Shown piece by piece: positions 24,822 to 34,249 of a stretch of DNA of 64,000 nucleotides (positions are counted from its first letter, which is position 1; every line of letters starts with the position of its first letter). The notes below the pieces were generated by a model. That model was given only the letters and a program-made list of their open reading frames with translations. It was not told the DNA's origin and searched no databases. Source of the DNA: Suilimivivens sp964614185 (GTDB lineage Bacteria; Bacillota; Clostridia; Lachnospirales; Lachnospiraceae); the NCBI GenBank assembly GCA_964614185.1, contig CAZTKJ010000005.1, positions 1-64,000 on the forward strand. The letters run 5' to 3'. The position numbers and the translations under genes were made by a program.

Positions 24822-25475
24822 TCAGGCACGAAGCGGACTGTCTAACATGCTTTCAAGCAGTTCCAGCTTACTGACAGATACTTCGTAAGCCACTCTTTTT
24901 TCCACTTCTTCTTCAGAAAGCTTCTTCATATATTCTCTGCTCTGGATTCTTCCCCATATTTCGCATCTGGTTCCTACATGGAAATTATTGGCATATCTGG
25001 CATTTCTTCCCCAGCAGATGCAGGGAATATAATCACTTTTCCCATAGGGTCTGTTGACTGCCAGCAGAAGGTCTGCAATCTCTCTTCCAAGAGGTGTCTT
25101 TCTGTAAATGGGTTCCTTGCAGATATAACCATCCAAATAAATCTGATTGGTTTTCGTACTCTCTTCAATTTCATCCACAAATTCAATTTCCCTTGCAAAA
25201 ACGGAAAGCACCAGTTTATTTTTTCTTTCTTCATGCCTGTTATAAGAACGGAACTGTCCTGAAACCACAACATTCTGCCCCTTATAATCAGCTAAAACAT
25301 CGATCAGCCGATCTGATACCATAATCGGAATGATATCATTAGAATCGCTAAGTCTTTTTACTTTTACATCCAGCATGTAAAAGCCTTCACCAAAGATTTC
25401 ATGGCTGAACAGGAAATCACTGACTACCTCACCCATGATCACCACCTGGTTATTTTCAATTACCTTATCTGTCAT
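24822..25475 (-). CDS. Single-stranded DNA-binding-like protein with two OB domains
   Basis: A 217-residue protein containing two tandem SSB/OB modules: NNQVVIMGEVVSDFLF...VVVSGQFRSYNRHEE (about 8-90) and NQIYLDGYICKEPIYRKTPLGREIADLLLAVNR...GTRCEIWGRIQSREY (about 112-200). Classical bacterial SSB has one OB fold and a Gly-rich tail ending in an acidic DDxPF tip; both are missing here. Duplicated-OB proteins of this kind are found in Clostridia beside a normal ssb gene and their role is not settled. It is divergent from typA. Confidence 0.82.
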   Translation of the reverse strand: MTDKVIENNQVVIMGEVVSDFLFSHEIFGEGFYMLDVKVKRLSDSNDIIPIMVSDRLIDVLADYKGQNVVVSGQFRSYNRHEERKNKLVLSVFAREIEFVDEIEESTKTNQIYLDGYICKEPIYRKTPLGREIADLLLAVNRPYGKSDYIPCICWGRNARYANNFHVGTRCEIWGRIQSREYMKKLSEEEVEKRVAYEVSVSKLELLESMLDSPLRA

Positions 25476-25590
25476 TATAGTTCTCCCTTCTTACATTTTT
25501 AAGAATTTTTTCCCTGTATGTAATTAATATATATCATCTTTTTTCACAAAGAAGAACATTCATTCATCGCATAAATCGACATTCTGGCGC

Positions 25591-25620
25591 TTTACAAGCC
25601 ATTTATATTAGTGATATACT
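25591..25620 (+). promoter_or_regulatory. Candidate promoter of typA
   Basis: TTTACA (25591-25596), 18-nt spacer, TATACT (25615-25620), 46 nt before the start codon. Confidence 0.5.
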
Positions 25621-25665
25621 ACTACGAAAAGTATTTTTGTAAGAAAGAAGATATGGTTATTATTT

Positions 25666-27513
25666 ATGAAGCAAAAACGAGAAGATATAAGAAACATTGC
25701 AATTATTGCCCATGTAGATCATGGCAAAACCACATTAGTTGATGAACTGTTAAAACAAAGCGGCGTATTCCGTGAAAATCAGGATGTTGCAGAACGTGTT
25801 ATGGATTCCGGCGATATTGAACGGGAGCGCGGCATCACCATCTTATCCAAAAACACAGCTGTAACTTATAAGAATACCAAGATCAATATTATTGACACTC
25901 CGGGGCATGCAGATTTCGGCGGAGAAGTAGAGCGTGTCCTTAAAATGGTAAACGGAGTTGTTCTGGTAGTAGACGCTTTTGAAGGCGCTATGCCTCAGAC
26001 AAAGTTTGTACTTCGCAAAGCTTTGGAACTAAAACTTCCTGTCATTGTCTGTATCAATAAAATTGACAGGCCGGAAGCGCGTCCTAAGGAAGTAATTGAT
26101 GAAGTGCTGGAGCTTTTTATTGATTTGGAAGCAAGTGAAGAGCAGTTGGACTGTCCCTTTGTATTTGCTTCTGCCAAAACGGGCACTGCTTCCCTTGATA
26201 TGGACACTCCGGGAACTAACATGGTTCCTCTCTTTGAAACGATCCTTGATTACATTCCTGCTCCTGAAGGAGATCCGGATGCCGGCACACAGGTTCTGAT
26301 CAGTACCATTGACTATAATGAATATGTAGGGCGCATCGGCGTTGGAAAAGTAGATAACGGTTCTGTCTGCGTAAATCAGGAAGTAGTCATTGTTAACCAC
26401 CATGAACCTGACAAGCAGAAAAAAGTTAAGATCAGTAAACTCTACGAATTTGACGGTTTAAATAAAACGGAAGTTACAAAGGCCGACATCGGTTCCATCG
26501 TAGCTATTTCCGGCATCACAGACATCCATATCGGCGACACCCTCTGTTCTTTGGAAAATCCCATTCCCATTCCTTTCCAAAAGATCTCGGAGCCTACCAT
26601 TGCCATGCATTTTATAGTCAATGATTCTCCTCTTGCAGGTCAGGAAGGTAAATATGTCACCAGCCGTCATTTGCGTGACCGGCTGTTCCGGGAACTGAAT
26701 ACAGATGTTTCCCTGCGTGTAGAGGAAACAGATACTACAGAAGCTTTTAAGGTATCCGGAAGAGGCGAACTTCACTTATCGGTACTAATTGAAAGCATGC
26801 GCCGTGAAGGCTATGAATTTGCTGTAAGTAAAGCAGAGGTTCTCTATAAAGCGGATGAAAACGGAAAGAAGTTAGAGCCTATGGAATTATGCTATATCGA
26901 TGTTCCTGAGGAGTTTTCCGGTTCCATTATTGAAAAACTCAGCCAGCGCAAAGGTGAACTCCGGAATATGGGCACTGCTTCCGGAGGCTACTCCCGTCTT
27001 GAATTTTCCATTCCTTCCAGGGGACTTATCGGGTATCGGGGAGAATTTTTGACGGATACCAAGGGCAACGGCATCATGAACAGTATCTTCGACGGATATG
27101 GCCCTTATAAAGGAGATATCCAATACCGCAAGCAGGGATCACTCATTGCCTTTGAATCCGGTGAAGCCATTACTTACGGTCTGTATAATGCCCAGGAACG
27201 CGGCACTCTCTTTATCGGCCCCGGAGAAAAAGTTTATTCCGGTATGGTGGTGGGACAAAACGGACGCGGAGAAGACATTGAACTGAATGTCTGCAAGAAA
27301 AAGCAGCTGACAAATACCCGTTCTTCCAGCGCAGATGAAGCATTGCGGCTGACGCCTCCCAAAATATTGAGTTTGGAACAGGCTTTAGACTTCATTGATA
27401 CAGATGAGCTTTTGGAGGTAACTCCCAAGTCCCTGCGTATCAGAAAAAAGATTCTGGATCCCACTATGAGAAAAAGAGCCACCATGCGGGCAGCTTCTCT
27501 TTCTCAAAATTAA
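25666..27513 (+). CDS. typA: Translational GTPase TypA/BipA
   Basis: Ribosome-associated GTPase, related to EF-G and LepA, important in cold and stress growth and 50S assembly. The 615-residue protein has G1 AHVDHGKTTLV, switch region GDIERERGITI, G3 DTPGHADFGGE, G4 NKIDRPEARP, EF-G-like domains III and V, and the TypA-specific C-terminal domain (YNAQERGTLFIGPGEKVYSGMVVG). The SD (AAGAAAG) is weak. It is monocistronic; the convergent mgtE gene begins its stop 38 nt downstream and no clear terminator hairpin was seen between them. Confidence 0.97.
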   Translation: MKQKREDIRNIAIIAHVDHGKTTLVDELLKQSGVFRENQDVAERVMDSGDIERERGITILSKNTAVTYKNTKINIIDTPGHADFGGEVERVLKMVNGVVLVVDAFEGAMPQTKFVLRKALELKLPVIVCINKIDRPEARPKEVIDEVLELFIDLEASEEQLDCPFVFASAKTGTASLDMDTPGTNMVPLFETILDYIPAPEGDPDAGTQVLISTIDYNEYVGRIGVGKVDNGSVCVNQEVVIVNHHEPDKQKKVKISKLYEFDGLNKTEVTKADIGSIVAISGITDIHIGDTLCSLENPIPIPFQKISEPTIAMHFIVNDSPLAGQEGKYVTSRHLRDRLFRELNTDVSLRVEETDTTEAFKVSGRGELHLSVLIESMRREGYEFAVSKAEVLYKADENGKKLEPMELCYIDVPEEFSGSIIEKLSQRKGELRNMGTASGGYSRLEFSIPSRGLIGYRGEFLTDTKGNGIMNSIFDGYGPYKGDIQYRKQGSLIAFESGEAITYGLYNAQERGTLFIGPGEKVYSGMVVGQNGRGEDIELNVCKKKQLTNTRSSSADEALRLTPPKILSLEQALDFIDTDELLEVTPKSLRIRKKILDPTMRKRATMRAASLSQN

Positions 27514-27551
27514 ATTTAAAATTAATTAATGTGCGGAATCAATTACAAGCG

Positions 27552-28904
27552 TTATGCAATATGCAGTATAGAAGTTGCAATCCTGAAATAAATCAAAAGG
27601 GATAATGCATCTACAATGGTTGTAATGAAAGGACTGGCCATAACCGCAGGATCGAATCCTATCTTTTTAGCCAGCATAGGCAACGTGCATCCTACAATCT
27701 TGGCAATAAATACCGCTGCTATCAAAGTAAGACACACTACCAAAGCAACAGTGACTGTCACTCTGTCAAGCAAAAGAAGCTTAGCAAAGTTTGCTGCTGC
27801 CAGAGTACCCCCGCAAAGAAGCGCTACCCGCGCTTCTTTCCAGATAATATTAAAAATATCTGAAAAGGCTATTTCATCCAGCGAAAGACCACGAATAATT
27901 GTTACACTGGCCTGCCCTCCCGCATTGCCTCCTGTATCCATCAGCATAGGAATATATGCCGTCAATACCACGCATACACTTAGTGCATCCTCAAAAGACG
28001 TAATGATGCTGCCTGTAAAAGTAGCTGAAATCATCAGAAGGAGCAGCCATGGTATTCTCTTTTTCCATGTTTCAAATACCCCTGTTCTCATATAGGGCTT
28101 ATCTGTAGGCACAATAGCTGCCATCTTTTCAATATCTTCAGTGGCTTCCTCTAACAGAATGTCCACAATATCATCTACTGTAATGATCCCCACAAGACGG
28201 TTTTCATTATCTACTACCGGCATTACCGTAAAGTCGTATTTCTGGAACTGCCTTGCTACTTCTTCCTGATCCATCATGGTATTTATGAAAATCACGTTCT
28301 CGTGCATGATTTCACCAATCACGGCATCCGGAGGATTTAGCAAAAGGTAGCGAAGTGTTACTGTCCCTACCAGTGTTCTTTTTGCATCCAGTACATAACA
28401 GATGTTTATGGTCTCACTGTCTACGCCGATTTGGCGGATACGGGCAATGGCATCTTCAACTGTCATGCTCTCTTTCAGATCCACGTATTCAACAGTCATA
28501 ATGCTTCCGGCAGAATCTTCCGGATAGCGAAGAAGATGATTGATATCCCTTCTGATTTCTGCATTGGCATTTGCCAGCAGTTTTTTAACTACATTGGCAG
28601 GCATTTCTTCTAAAAGATCCGTAGCATCATCTGCCATCAGATGGTTGATGATGTTGGCTGCTTCTTTATCTGACAGGCTTACAATAATCGACTGCTGATT
28701 ATCCACCTCCAGATAGGAAAAAACATCTGCTGCCATGCTTTTAGGCAGAATCCTGAAAATCTTAAGCTGCTCCTCTTTTTCCAATTCTTCCATAACGGCA
28801 GCCGCATCGGCGGTATTCATATCTGCCATTTTCTGGCGCAGTCTGGTATACTGCCTGGTTTCAAGCAGTTCTTTAATTACTTCCAAATCTCTTCTTTCTT
28901 CCAT
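27552..28904 (-). CDS. mgtE: Magnesium transporter MgtE
   Basis: Mg2+-gated Mg2+ channel of the inner membrane. The 450-residue protein has the MgtE N domain (about 1-130, EMPANVVKKLLANANAEIRRDIN), two CBS domains (about 135-250; MTVEYVDLKESMTVEDAIARI and VMPVVDNENRLVGIITVDDI) and five transmembrane helices with PMLMDTGGNAGGQASVTIIRGL, the pore signature. The start ATG has AAAGGAG 7 nt upstream. An upstream ORF overlaps this start and the leader folds (see 28877-28996), so translation is probably regulated. Confidence 0.96.
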   Translation of the reverse strand: MEERRDLEVIKELLETRQYTRLRQKMADMNTADAAAVMEELEKEEQLKIFRILPKSMAADVFSYLEVDNQQSIIVSLSDKEAANIINHLMADDATDLLEEMPANVVKKLLANANAEIRRDINHLLRYPEDSAGSIMTVEYVDLKESMTVEDAIARIRQIGVDSETINICYVLDAKRTLVGTVTLRYLLLNPPDAVIGEIMHENVIFINTMMDQEEVARQFQKYDFTVMPVVDNENRLVGIITVDDIVDILLEEATEDIEKMAAIVPTDKPYMRTGVFETWKKRIPWLLLLMISATFTGSIITSFEDALSVCVVLTAYIPMLMDTGGNAGGQASVTIIRGLSLDEIAFSDIFNIIWKEARVALLCGGTLAAANFAKLLLLDRVTVTVALVVCLTLIAAVFIAKIVGCTLPMLAKKIGFDPAVMASPFITTIVDALSLLIYFRIATSILHIA

Positions 28905-28987
28905 AGCAAATCTCCTTTATGTGTGGTTTTTATGTTCCACCCGTGAGGAGGAATATCTGTACTGCCTGACTTTGTACTTTTTTTCAT
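28877..28987 (-). CDS. Leader ORF of mgtE, 36 codons
   Basis: ATG at 28987 is preceded by AAAGGTGG (7-8 nt), and the frame runs 36 codons to TAA, ending 28 nt inside mgtE in another frame. The peptide begins MKKSTKSGSTDIPPHGW and includes an Asp-Ile-Pro-Pro motif; later residues are basic. Because its ATG lies in one arm of a 12-bp inverted repeat whose other arm precedes the mgtE SD, translation of the leader would open the structure. Overlapping upstream ORFs with acidic-Pro codons are used to sense Mg2+ in enterobacterial mgtA/mgtL; extending that to this gene is inference. Confidence 0.5.
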   Translation of the reverse strand: MKKSTKSGSTDIPPHGWNIKTTHKGDLLWKKEEIWK

Positions 28988-28996
28988 AAAAACCAC
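28923..28996 (-). promoter_or_regulatory. Perfect 12-bp inverted repeat in the mgtE leader
   Basis: GTGGTTTTTATG (28923-28934) and CATAAAAACCAC (28985-28996) pair exactly. In the mRNA the 5' arm holds the leader-ORF start codon and the 3' arm ends a few bases before the AAAGGAG of mgtE. A second hairpin, ATGACG (29026-29031)/CGTCAT (29037-29042), lies upstream. No M-box consensus was found. Confidence 0.65.
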
Positions 28997-29054
28997 CACC
29001 TTTCGGAAATTGCCTATGTATTTCAATGACGTTTCACGTCATCTGCTAACCCTT

Positions 29055-29083
29055 ACTTTAGACTAAAGGTCTCTTTTTGTCAA
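29055..29083 (-). promoter_or_regulatory. Candidate promoter of mgtE
   Basis: Minus strand TTGACA (29078-29083), 17-nt spacer, TAAAGT (29055-29060), giving a leader of about 145 nt. Confidence 0.6.
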
Positions 29084-29111
29084 TGTAATTTGCAGTCAGA
29101 TAATGACCAAT

Positions 29112-29765
29112 TTACAAATCTTTTTCCATATAATAATCCTTTTCCCGGATTGTTATAGCTGCTTTTCCTGATGTACTTTCCGTAAGCTCCCTGATCAGAG
29201 AGTGTGATTCTTTTTCGGGTACTCTTACTGTAAGCGCCACCTTATCCGTGTACTGTGAATCCAGAATTGCTATTTTCTTATTGCCAAGAAGGTATTGGAT
29301 TCTGCCAAGATCCGTATAATCTGTTTCGATAGTAAGAGAAACTCCATAATACATAACAGCCGTTTTTGAATTTGACACACCTCTTTTGGCCGCTTCCGTA
29401 TATGCTCTTACCAACCCGCCTGTACCAAGCAGTGTACCTCCAAAGTATCTTGTCACAACCACTACCGTATTGGTAAGTTCTCCGGAAAGCAGCACCTCCA
29501 AAATCGGTCTGCCGGCAGTGCCGCTGGGTTCTTCGTCATCACTGCATCTTGTCAGTTCTCTGTTTCTTCCTATTATATAGGCAAAACAATGATGCCTGGC
29601 ATCATAATGCTTTTTTTTAATGGATTCTATAAATGCAGCCGCCTGTTCTTCACTGTCTGCCGGTGCAACATCCGCTATAAAACGTGACTTCTTTTCTATA
29701 AATTCTCCATTTCCCTGTTGATATACTATTTTATAAGGAAGAAACTCCTGCTCTCTTTCACTCAT
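29112..29765 (-). CDS. YigZ/IMPACT family protein
   Basis: The 217-residue protein has the IMPACT domain (about 12-125): FIADVAPADSEEQAAAFIESI, HYDARHHCFAYIIG and CSDDEEPSGTAGRPILEVL, then a C-terminal alpha/beta domain (DUF1949-like, ETDYTDLGRIQYLLGNK). YigZ/YvyE proteins are cytoplasmic, possibly nucleic-acid binding or peptide-processing; the eukaryotic IMPACT homologue inhibits GCN2, but the bacterial role is not known. SD GGAGG stands 6 nt before ATG. It is upstream of mgtE but the mgtE promoter lies between, so it is likely a separate unit. Confidence 0.92.
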   Translation of the reverse strand: MSEREQEFLPYKIVYQQGNGEFIEKKSRFIADVAPADSEEQAAAFIESIKKKHYDARHHCFAYIIGRNRELTRCSDDEEPSGTAGRPILEVLLSGELTNTVVVVTRYFGGTLLGTGGLVRAYTEAAKRGVSNSKTAVMYYGVSLTIETDYTDLGRIQYLLGNKKIAILDSQYTDKVALTVRVPEKESHSLIRELTESTSGKAAITIREKDYYMEKDL

Positions 29766-30046
29766 TGAAAACCTCCGTGGCTGCCGGGTTATCTGTATGA
29801 TTCCCTTTTCCGCGATAATAACGCCTTATTCTGATAATGTCAATGTACTATTCTGATAAATACCTGTCAACCACCTTACAGCAATGAATATGCATGCTTT
29901 CAGACTTTCCGCAAATGAGAATAAAACCCTAAGAATTTGTGAACAATTCTTAATAAAACATAAAAAACCTTTATTTCAGTTCCACATTTTGGTATACTTT
30001 ATATATTGTAAAAATTGCTATTTAAGATAAATATGGAGGCATATAA

Positions 30047-32779
30047 ATGAACTACAGTAAGAAAGGGATTCGGGCCAAACAGAAATCCCTGCATGCTACA
30101 TCCACGAAATGGTGCAGAAAGCTGCTTCTTGCTATTTTGAACCTTTCGCTGCTGGCTATTCTGGGAGTAGGAATCATAGGCGCCAGCATGGCTATCGGTA
30201 TCTTCAAGGGTGTCATTGATACCGCACCCAGTATCGAAAATATTGATGTTACTCCTACCGGATTTTCCACTTTTGTTTATGACCTTGAGGGAAATCAGAT
30301 CGGTAAGCTGATCGCACAGGATTCCAACCGTATTCCGGTTGCACAGGATATGATTCCTGAAGATTTAGCGCATGCTTTTGTTGCCGTTGAGGACGCACGT
30401 TTTTATGAACACAACGGTATTGATATTAAGGGTATTTTCCGTGCAGGTTATGTTGCCATTACTACAGGGTTTAAGCGTAAAGAAGGAGCCAGTACCATTA
30501 CCCAGCAGCTTCTAAAGAACAATGTATTTACCAACTGGACAAATGAAAAAGGTCTTGCTGAACAGGTAAAGCGTAAGATTCAGGAGCAGTACCTTGCTAT
30601 TGAACTTAGCAAAACCATGTCCAAGGAAGATGTTCTTTTAAACTATATGAATACCATTAACCTGGGGCAGAATACGTTAGGCGTTCAGGCGGCTTCCCTG
30701 CGCTATTTTAACAAGTCAGTTAACACGCTGACTCTTTCCGAATGCGCTGTTATAGCCGCTATTACCCAGAATCCCTCTAAATACAATCCCCTTACCCATC
30801 CTGAGGACAATGCTAACAGACGGAAAAAAGTTCTTGACGATATGCTGGAACAGGGATATATTACCCAGGCAGAATATGATACGGCTATGGCCGATGATGT
30901 TTATTCCCGGATCCAGATCGTCAATTCAGAGGTGGAAGAAGATACAGTTAATACATACTTTGTGGACGCATTAACTGATGATATTATGACAGACCTGCTT
31001 GCCACCGGGCGCTATACGGAGACACAGGCCTATACGCTGCTCTATAGCGGCGGTCTTAAAATTTATGCTACCCAGGATCCCCATATTCAGGAAATCTGTA
31101 ATGAAGTATTTTCCAATGAAGAAAATTATCCTGAAGGCGTCAGATGGCAGTTGAGTTATGAGCTAACCATCCAGAAAGCCAATGGAGATTTCCAGAACTT
31201 CAGTACCGAAATGTACAAGGATTATTTTAAACAGTTCGATTCTTCCTTTAATCTGCTTTACAGCAGCCAGGAAGATGCTTATGCTGCTATTGAAGAATAT
31301 AAAGAATCTGTTATGTCCTCAGGTGATGAAGTTTATGGTGAAAAGGTTTCCCTAACTCCCCAGCCTCAGGTTTCTATTGTAGTAGAGGACCAGAGTACCG
31401 GTTATGTATTAGCCATGGTAGGGGGCCGCGGGGCGAAAGAAGGCAGCCGTACTTTAAACCGCGCTACAGATACCAGAAGACAGCCCGGTTCTACCTTCAA
31501 AATTGTAGCTGTTTACGCACCTGCCCTTGACAGTGCCGGACTTACCCTTGCTACCGTTCAGAATGATGCTCCTTTCAATTATGCGGACGGACGCCCTGTT
31601 AAGAACTGGTGGGGCGATGAATATCGGGGTCTTCAATCTCTGCGGGAAGGTATTAAACAGTCTATGAATATTGTTGCTGTCAAAACTTTAACGCAGATTA
31701 CCCCTCAGCTGGGCTTTGATTATCTGAAGAACTTTGGGTTTACAACACTTGTAGACCGTGCAGAGATTACTGTTAATGGCGAAACCAAGATTTATTCCGA
31801 CATTCAGCAGCCTCTGGCTCTCGGCGGTCTGACTTATGGTGTCACTACGGAGGAATTGAATGCTGCCTATGCCACCATTGCAAACGGAGGAACTTACATC
31901 AAACCCAAGCTTTATACAAAGGTGCTTGATCATGACGGTAATGTGATTCTTGACAATACACTTCCGCAGTCCAGACAGGTCATTAAGGAAACTACGGCAT
32001 GGCTTTTGACACATGCCATGATAGATGTAGTTAGCTCCGGCACCGGTACTGCTGTTAACTTTGGCAATATGGCTATTGCCGGTAAGACCGGTACTACCTC
32101 TGATTACAATGATGTATGGTTCTCGGGATATACGCCTTACTATACGGCTACCGTATGGACCGGTTACGATAATAACACTAAGCTTCGAAGGGATAACGGA
32201 GAACGTAATCTTGCCAAAAAGCTTTGGCGGGCAACTATGTCCCGCATACATGAGGATCTGCCAAGCCAGTCCTTCCAGGTACCGTCCGGCATTGTAACTG
32301 CCACTGTCTGTACCCAATCCGGCAAGCTCCCTATCCCAGGTATCTGTGACGGTACTCTTCGTTCAGAATACTTTGCAGAGGGCACTGTTCCTACCGAAAG
32401 CTGCAATGTACACTATCAGGGTATGGTATGTCCATACAGCAACCTGCCGGCATCTGAACCATGTCCTTTCCAGGTACCCGGAGTACTGACTATGCTTCCC
32501 CCTGAGGATGTTTCCCTGCAGCAGGGATCAGGAACAGTTCCTGTAGAAACAATTCCTCAGGAAATTACCAATGAAGACGGCACTACTTCTACTATTACAG
32601 TGCCACAGGCTCCTACAAATGCATGTATCCACACTTGGGAATATATGGCCCAGCCTGAAATTGAAGCAATTCTTGAGCAGCAACGTGCTGAAATGGCAGC
32701 TGCGCAGATACCAGTCCCTGCTCCTGCTGAAGGAGAAGCACCACCGGCTCCTTCTGAAGGAGAGGCGCCTGCTGAATAG
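30047..32779 (+). CDS. Bifunctional penicillin-binding protein 1A (class A PBP)
   Basis: Peptidoglycan glycosyltransferase/transpeptidase of the outer face of the membrane. The 910-residue protein has an N-terminal membrane anchor (about 28-52), GT51 domain with the catalytic Glu in VEDARFYEHNGID and EGASTITQQLLKN, and a transpeptidase domain with SxxK in QPGSTFKIV, SxN in KQSMNIV and KTG in AGKTGTTSDYND. The C-terminal tail is rich in Pro, Ala, Glu and Gly (from about 870), with repeat-like APSEGEAPAE. Six Cys residues sit in the region 730-800. SD GGAGG is 7 nt from the ATG. Monocistronic. Confidence 0.95.
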   Translation: MNYSKKGIRAKQKSLHATSTKWCRKLLLAILNLSLLAILGVGIIGASMAIGIFKGVIDTAPSIENIDVTPTGFSTFVYDLEGNQIGKLIAQDSNRIPVAQDMIPEDLAHAFVAVEDARFYEHNGIDIKGIFRAGYVAITTGFKRKEGASTITQQLLKNNVFTNWTNEKGLAEQVKRKIQEQYLAIELSKTMSKEDVLLNYMNTINLGQNTLGVQAASLRYFNKSVNTLTLSECAVIAAITQNPSKYNPLTHPEDNANRRKKVLDDMLEQGYITQAEYDTAMADDVYSRIQIVNSEVEEDTVNTYFVDALTDDIMTDLLATGRYTETQAYTLLYSGGLKIYATQDPHIQEICNEVFSNEENYPEGVRWQLSYELTIQKANGDFQNFSTEMYKDYFKQFDSSFNLLYSSQEDAYAAIEEYKESVMSSGDEVYGEKVSLTPQPQVSIVVEDQSTGYVLAMVGGRGAKEGSRTLNRATDTRRQPGSTFKIVAVYAPALDSAGLTLATVQNDAPFNYADGRPVKNWWGDEYRGLQSLREGIKQSMNIVAVKTLTQITPQLGFDYLKNFGFTTLVDRAEITVNGETKIYSDIQQPLALGGLTYGVTTEELNAAYATIANGGTYIKPKLYTKVLDHDGNVILDNTLPQSRQVIKETTAWLLTHAMIDVVSSGTGTAVNFGNMAIAGKTGTTSDYNDVWFSGYTPYYTATVWTGYDNNTKLRRDNGERNLAKKLWRATMSRIHEDLPSQSFQVPSGIVTATVCTQSGKLPIPGICDGTLRSEYFAEGTVPTESCNVHYQGMVCPYSNLPASEPCPFQVPGVLTMLPPEDVSLQQGSGTVPVETIPQEITNEDGTTSTITVPQAPTNACIHTWEYMAQPEIEAILEQQRAEMAAAQIPVPAPAEGEAPPAPSEGEAPAE

Positions 32780-32799
32780 ACATCTTATTAAAAAACAAC

Positions 32800-32857
32800 G
32801 GACGGCACGCTTTGTATCCGATTTCATCGGAAAAGTGTGCCGTCCATTATTTTTACC
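32800..32857. terminator. Terminator with nested stem, PBP1A / MATE
   Basis: GGACGGCACGCTTT (32800-32813) pairs with AAAGTGTGCCGTCC (32832-32845) with G-U pairing, enclosing a CCGAT-TTC-ATCGG hairpin; ATTATTTTTA follows. It separates convergent genes. Confidence 0.85.
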
Positions 32858-32868
32858 CGCAAACCAGG

Positions 32869-34218
32869 CTAGATCAATTTCTTTTGGCTCCATCTGCCGG
32901 ACAGATACCTGATAAATGAAATCAAATAGTTCGTGCTCCAGCCAATAGGAACTGCAATCCACACTGCCTGTACGCCCAAAATTCCTGCCATGCCAAAAGA
33001 GAACAAAACTCTGATGCTCAGATTGATCAGATTGGCCAAAGTAAAAACAATTACATCTCCAGCCCCTCTGAGTACACCATCCGTAATTGCTTTTAATCCA
33101 ATGAACACAAAGAAAAAAGCAATAAAGGACAGATATTTGTTACCTGTATCGAAAGCTGCCTGTTCACTTCCGCTTTCCAAAAAGGCACTTATGATCCTGC
33201 CATGAAAAACAGTAAGTACAAGGCAGATAAAAACAGCAAATCCAAATACCATTTTCATTCCTGCTAAATATCCTTTTTTCACACGTTCAGCATTGCCGGC
33301 TCCAAGGTTCTGTGCCGTGAAAGTAGAAACTGCATTACCGGTTGCAATCATAGGAACAATGCAGATAGATTCAATTCTCATACCGGATGTATATCCTGCC
33401 AGAACCGAAGATCCAAACCCGTTCACTACAGATTGCACTAAAAGCATGCCAATAGAAACAATGGATTGTTGAAGCATGGAGGGAATAGCTACTTTAATCA
33501 TATTTCCCAACATGGAAAAATCATAGATTCTGACACTTTCCTCTTCTTTTCTGCTATCGTAAGTTTTTAGGGTTCTTACTAACAAACTAAAAGACAATAC
33601 TGCCGACAATCCCTGTGAAAATACGGTTGCAATAGCAACACCTGCCACACCCATGCCAAATATCCGTACCATGACAAGATCTGTTACCACATTTAAAAGA
33701 GATGAAAAGATAAGCAGATATAACGGAATCTTAGAATTCCCAAGGGCATTAAAAATAGAGGATAGGATATTATACATAAAAAGAAAAGGAAGGCCTAAAA
33801 AATAAATATTCAGATAGAGTACTGCATCATCTAAAATATTTCCGGGTGTATTCAATGCTGTAAGGATCGTTCTATTAAACAACAATCCTGCCATACTTAA
33901 GATCAGGCTAAGAGAAAGGAAACTGATAAGCGCCGTGTTAACAGATGTTTTCATCTTCTGATGGCTTTCTGCACCCAGATACTGGGACGTAATAACAGAA
34001 GCGCCGATCCCTCCGCCAATAGCAATCATAATAAATACTGTTGTCAGGGAATAAGAAGCGCCTACTGCTGCCAGTGCATCTTCTCCTACGAACTGCCCCA
34101 CAATGATAGAGTCAACGGTATTATAGAATTGTTGAAACAGATTCCCAAGAATCATGGGAAGAGCAAAGAAAAACAGTGCTTTCCCCGGCTCATCCGTAAT
34201 CATGTTATACTTTTTCAT
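32869..34218 (-). CDS. MATE family efflux transporter (second copy type)
   Basis: A 449-residue polytopic protein of the MATE family, closer to the clostridial DinF/NorM-like group: ALFFFALPMILGNLFQQFYNTVDSIIVGQF, ASVITSQYLGAE, and the second half start MIKVAIPSMLQQSIVSIG. Na+ or H+ antiport of cationic drugs is the family activity, substrate unknown. It has SD AGGAG upstream. It follows the C39-like gene by 31 nt on the same strand, so the two may form an operon; a MATE exporter next to a peptidase-fold protein could point to a peptide-related function, but that is speculative. Confidence 0.92.
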   Translation of the reverse strand: MKKYNMITDEPGKALFFFALPMILGNLFQQFYNTVDSIIVGQFVGEDALAAVGASYSLTTVFIMIAIGGGIGASVITSQYLGAESHQKMKTSVNTALISFLSLSLILSMAGLLFNRTILTALNTPGNILDDAVLYLNIYFLGLPFLFMYNILSSIFNALGNSKIPLYLLIFSSLLNVVTDLVMVRIFGMGVAGVAIATVFSQGLSAVLSFSLLVRTLKTYDSRKEEESVRIYDFSMLGNMIKVAIPSMLQQSIVSIGMLLVQSVVNGFGSSVLAGYTSGMRIESICIVPMIATGNAVSTFTAQNLGAGNAERVKKGYLAGMKMVFGFAVFICLVLTVFHGRIISAFLESGSEQAAFDTGNKYLSFIAFFFVFIGLKAITDGVLRGAGDVIVFTLANLINLSIRVLFSFGMAGILGVQAVWIAVPIGWSTNYLISFIRYLSGRWSQKKLI

Positions 34219-34249
34219 CGTGCTCCTGCTTTCTTTTCTGACATAATAT

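Noticed and set aside
28905..29060. M-box magnesium riboswitch
   Set aside because: The M-box consensus was not found; leader is too short and dominated by the upstream ORF and inverted repeat.
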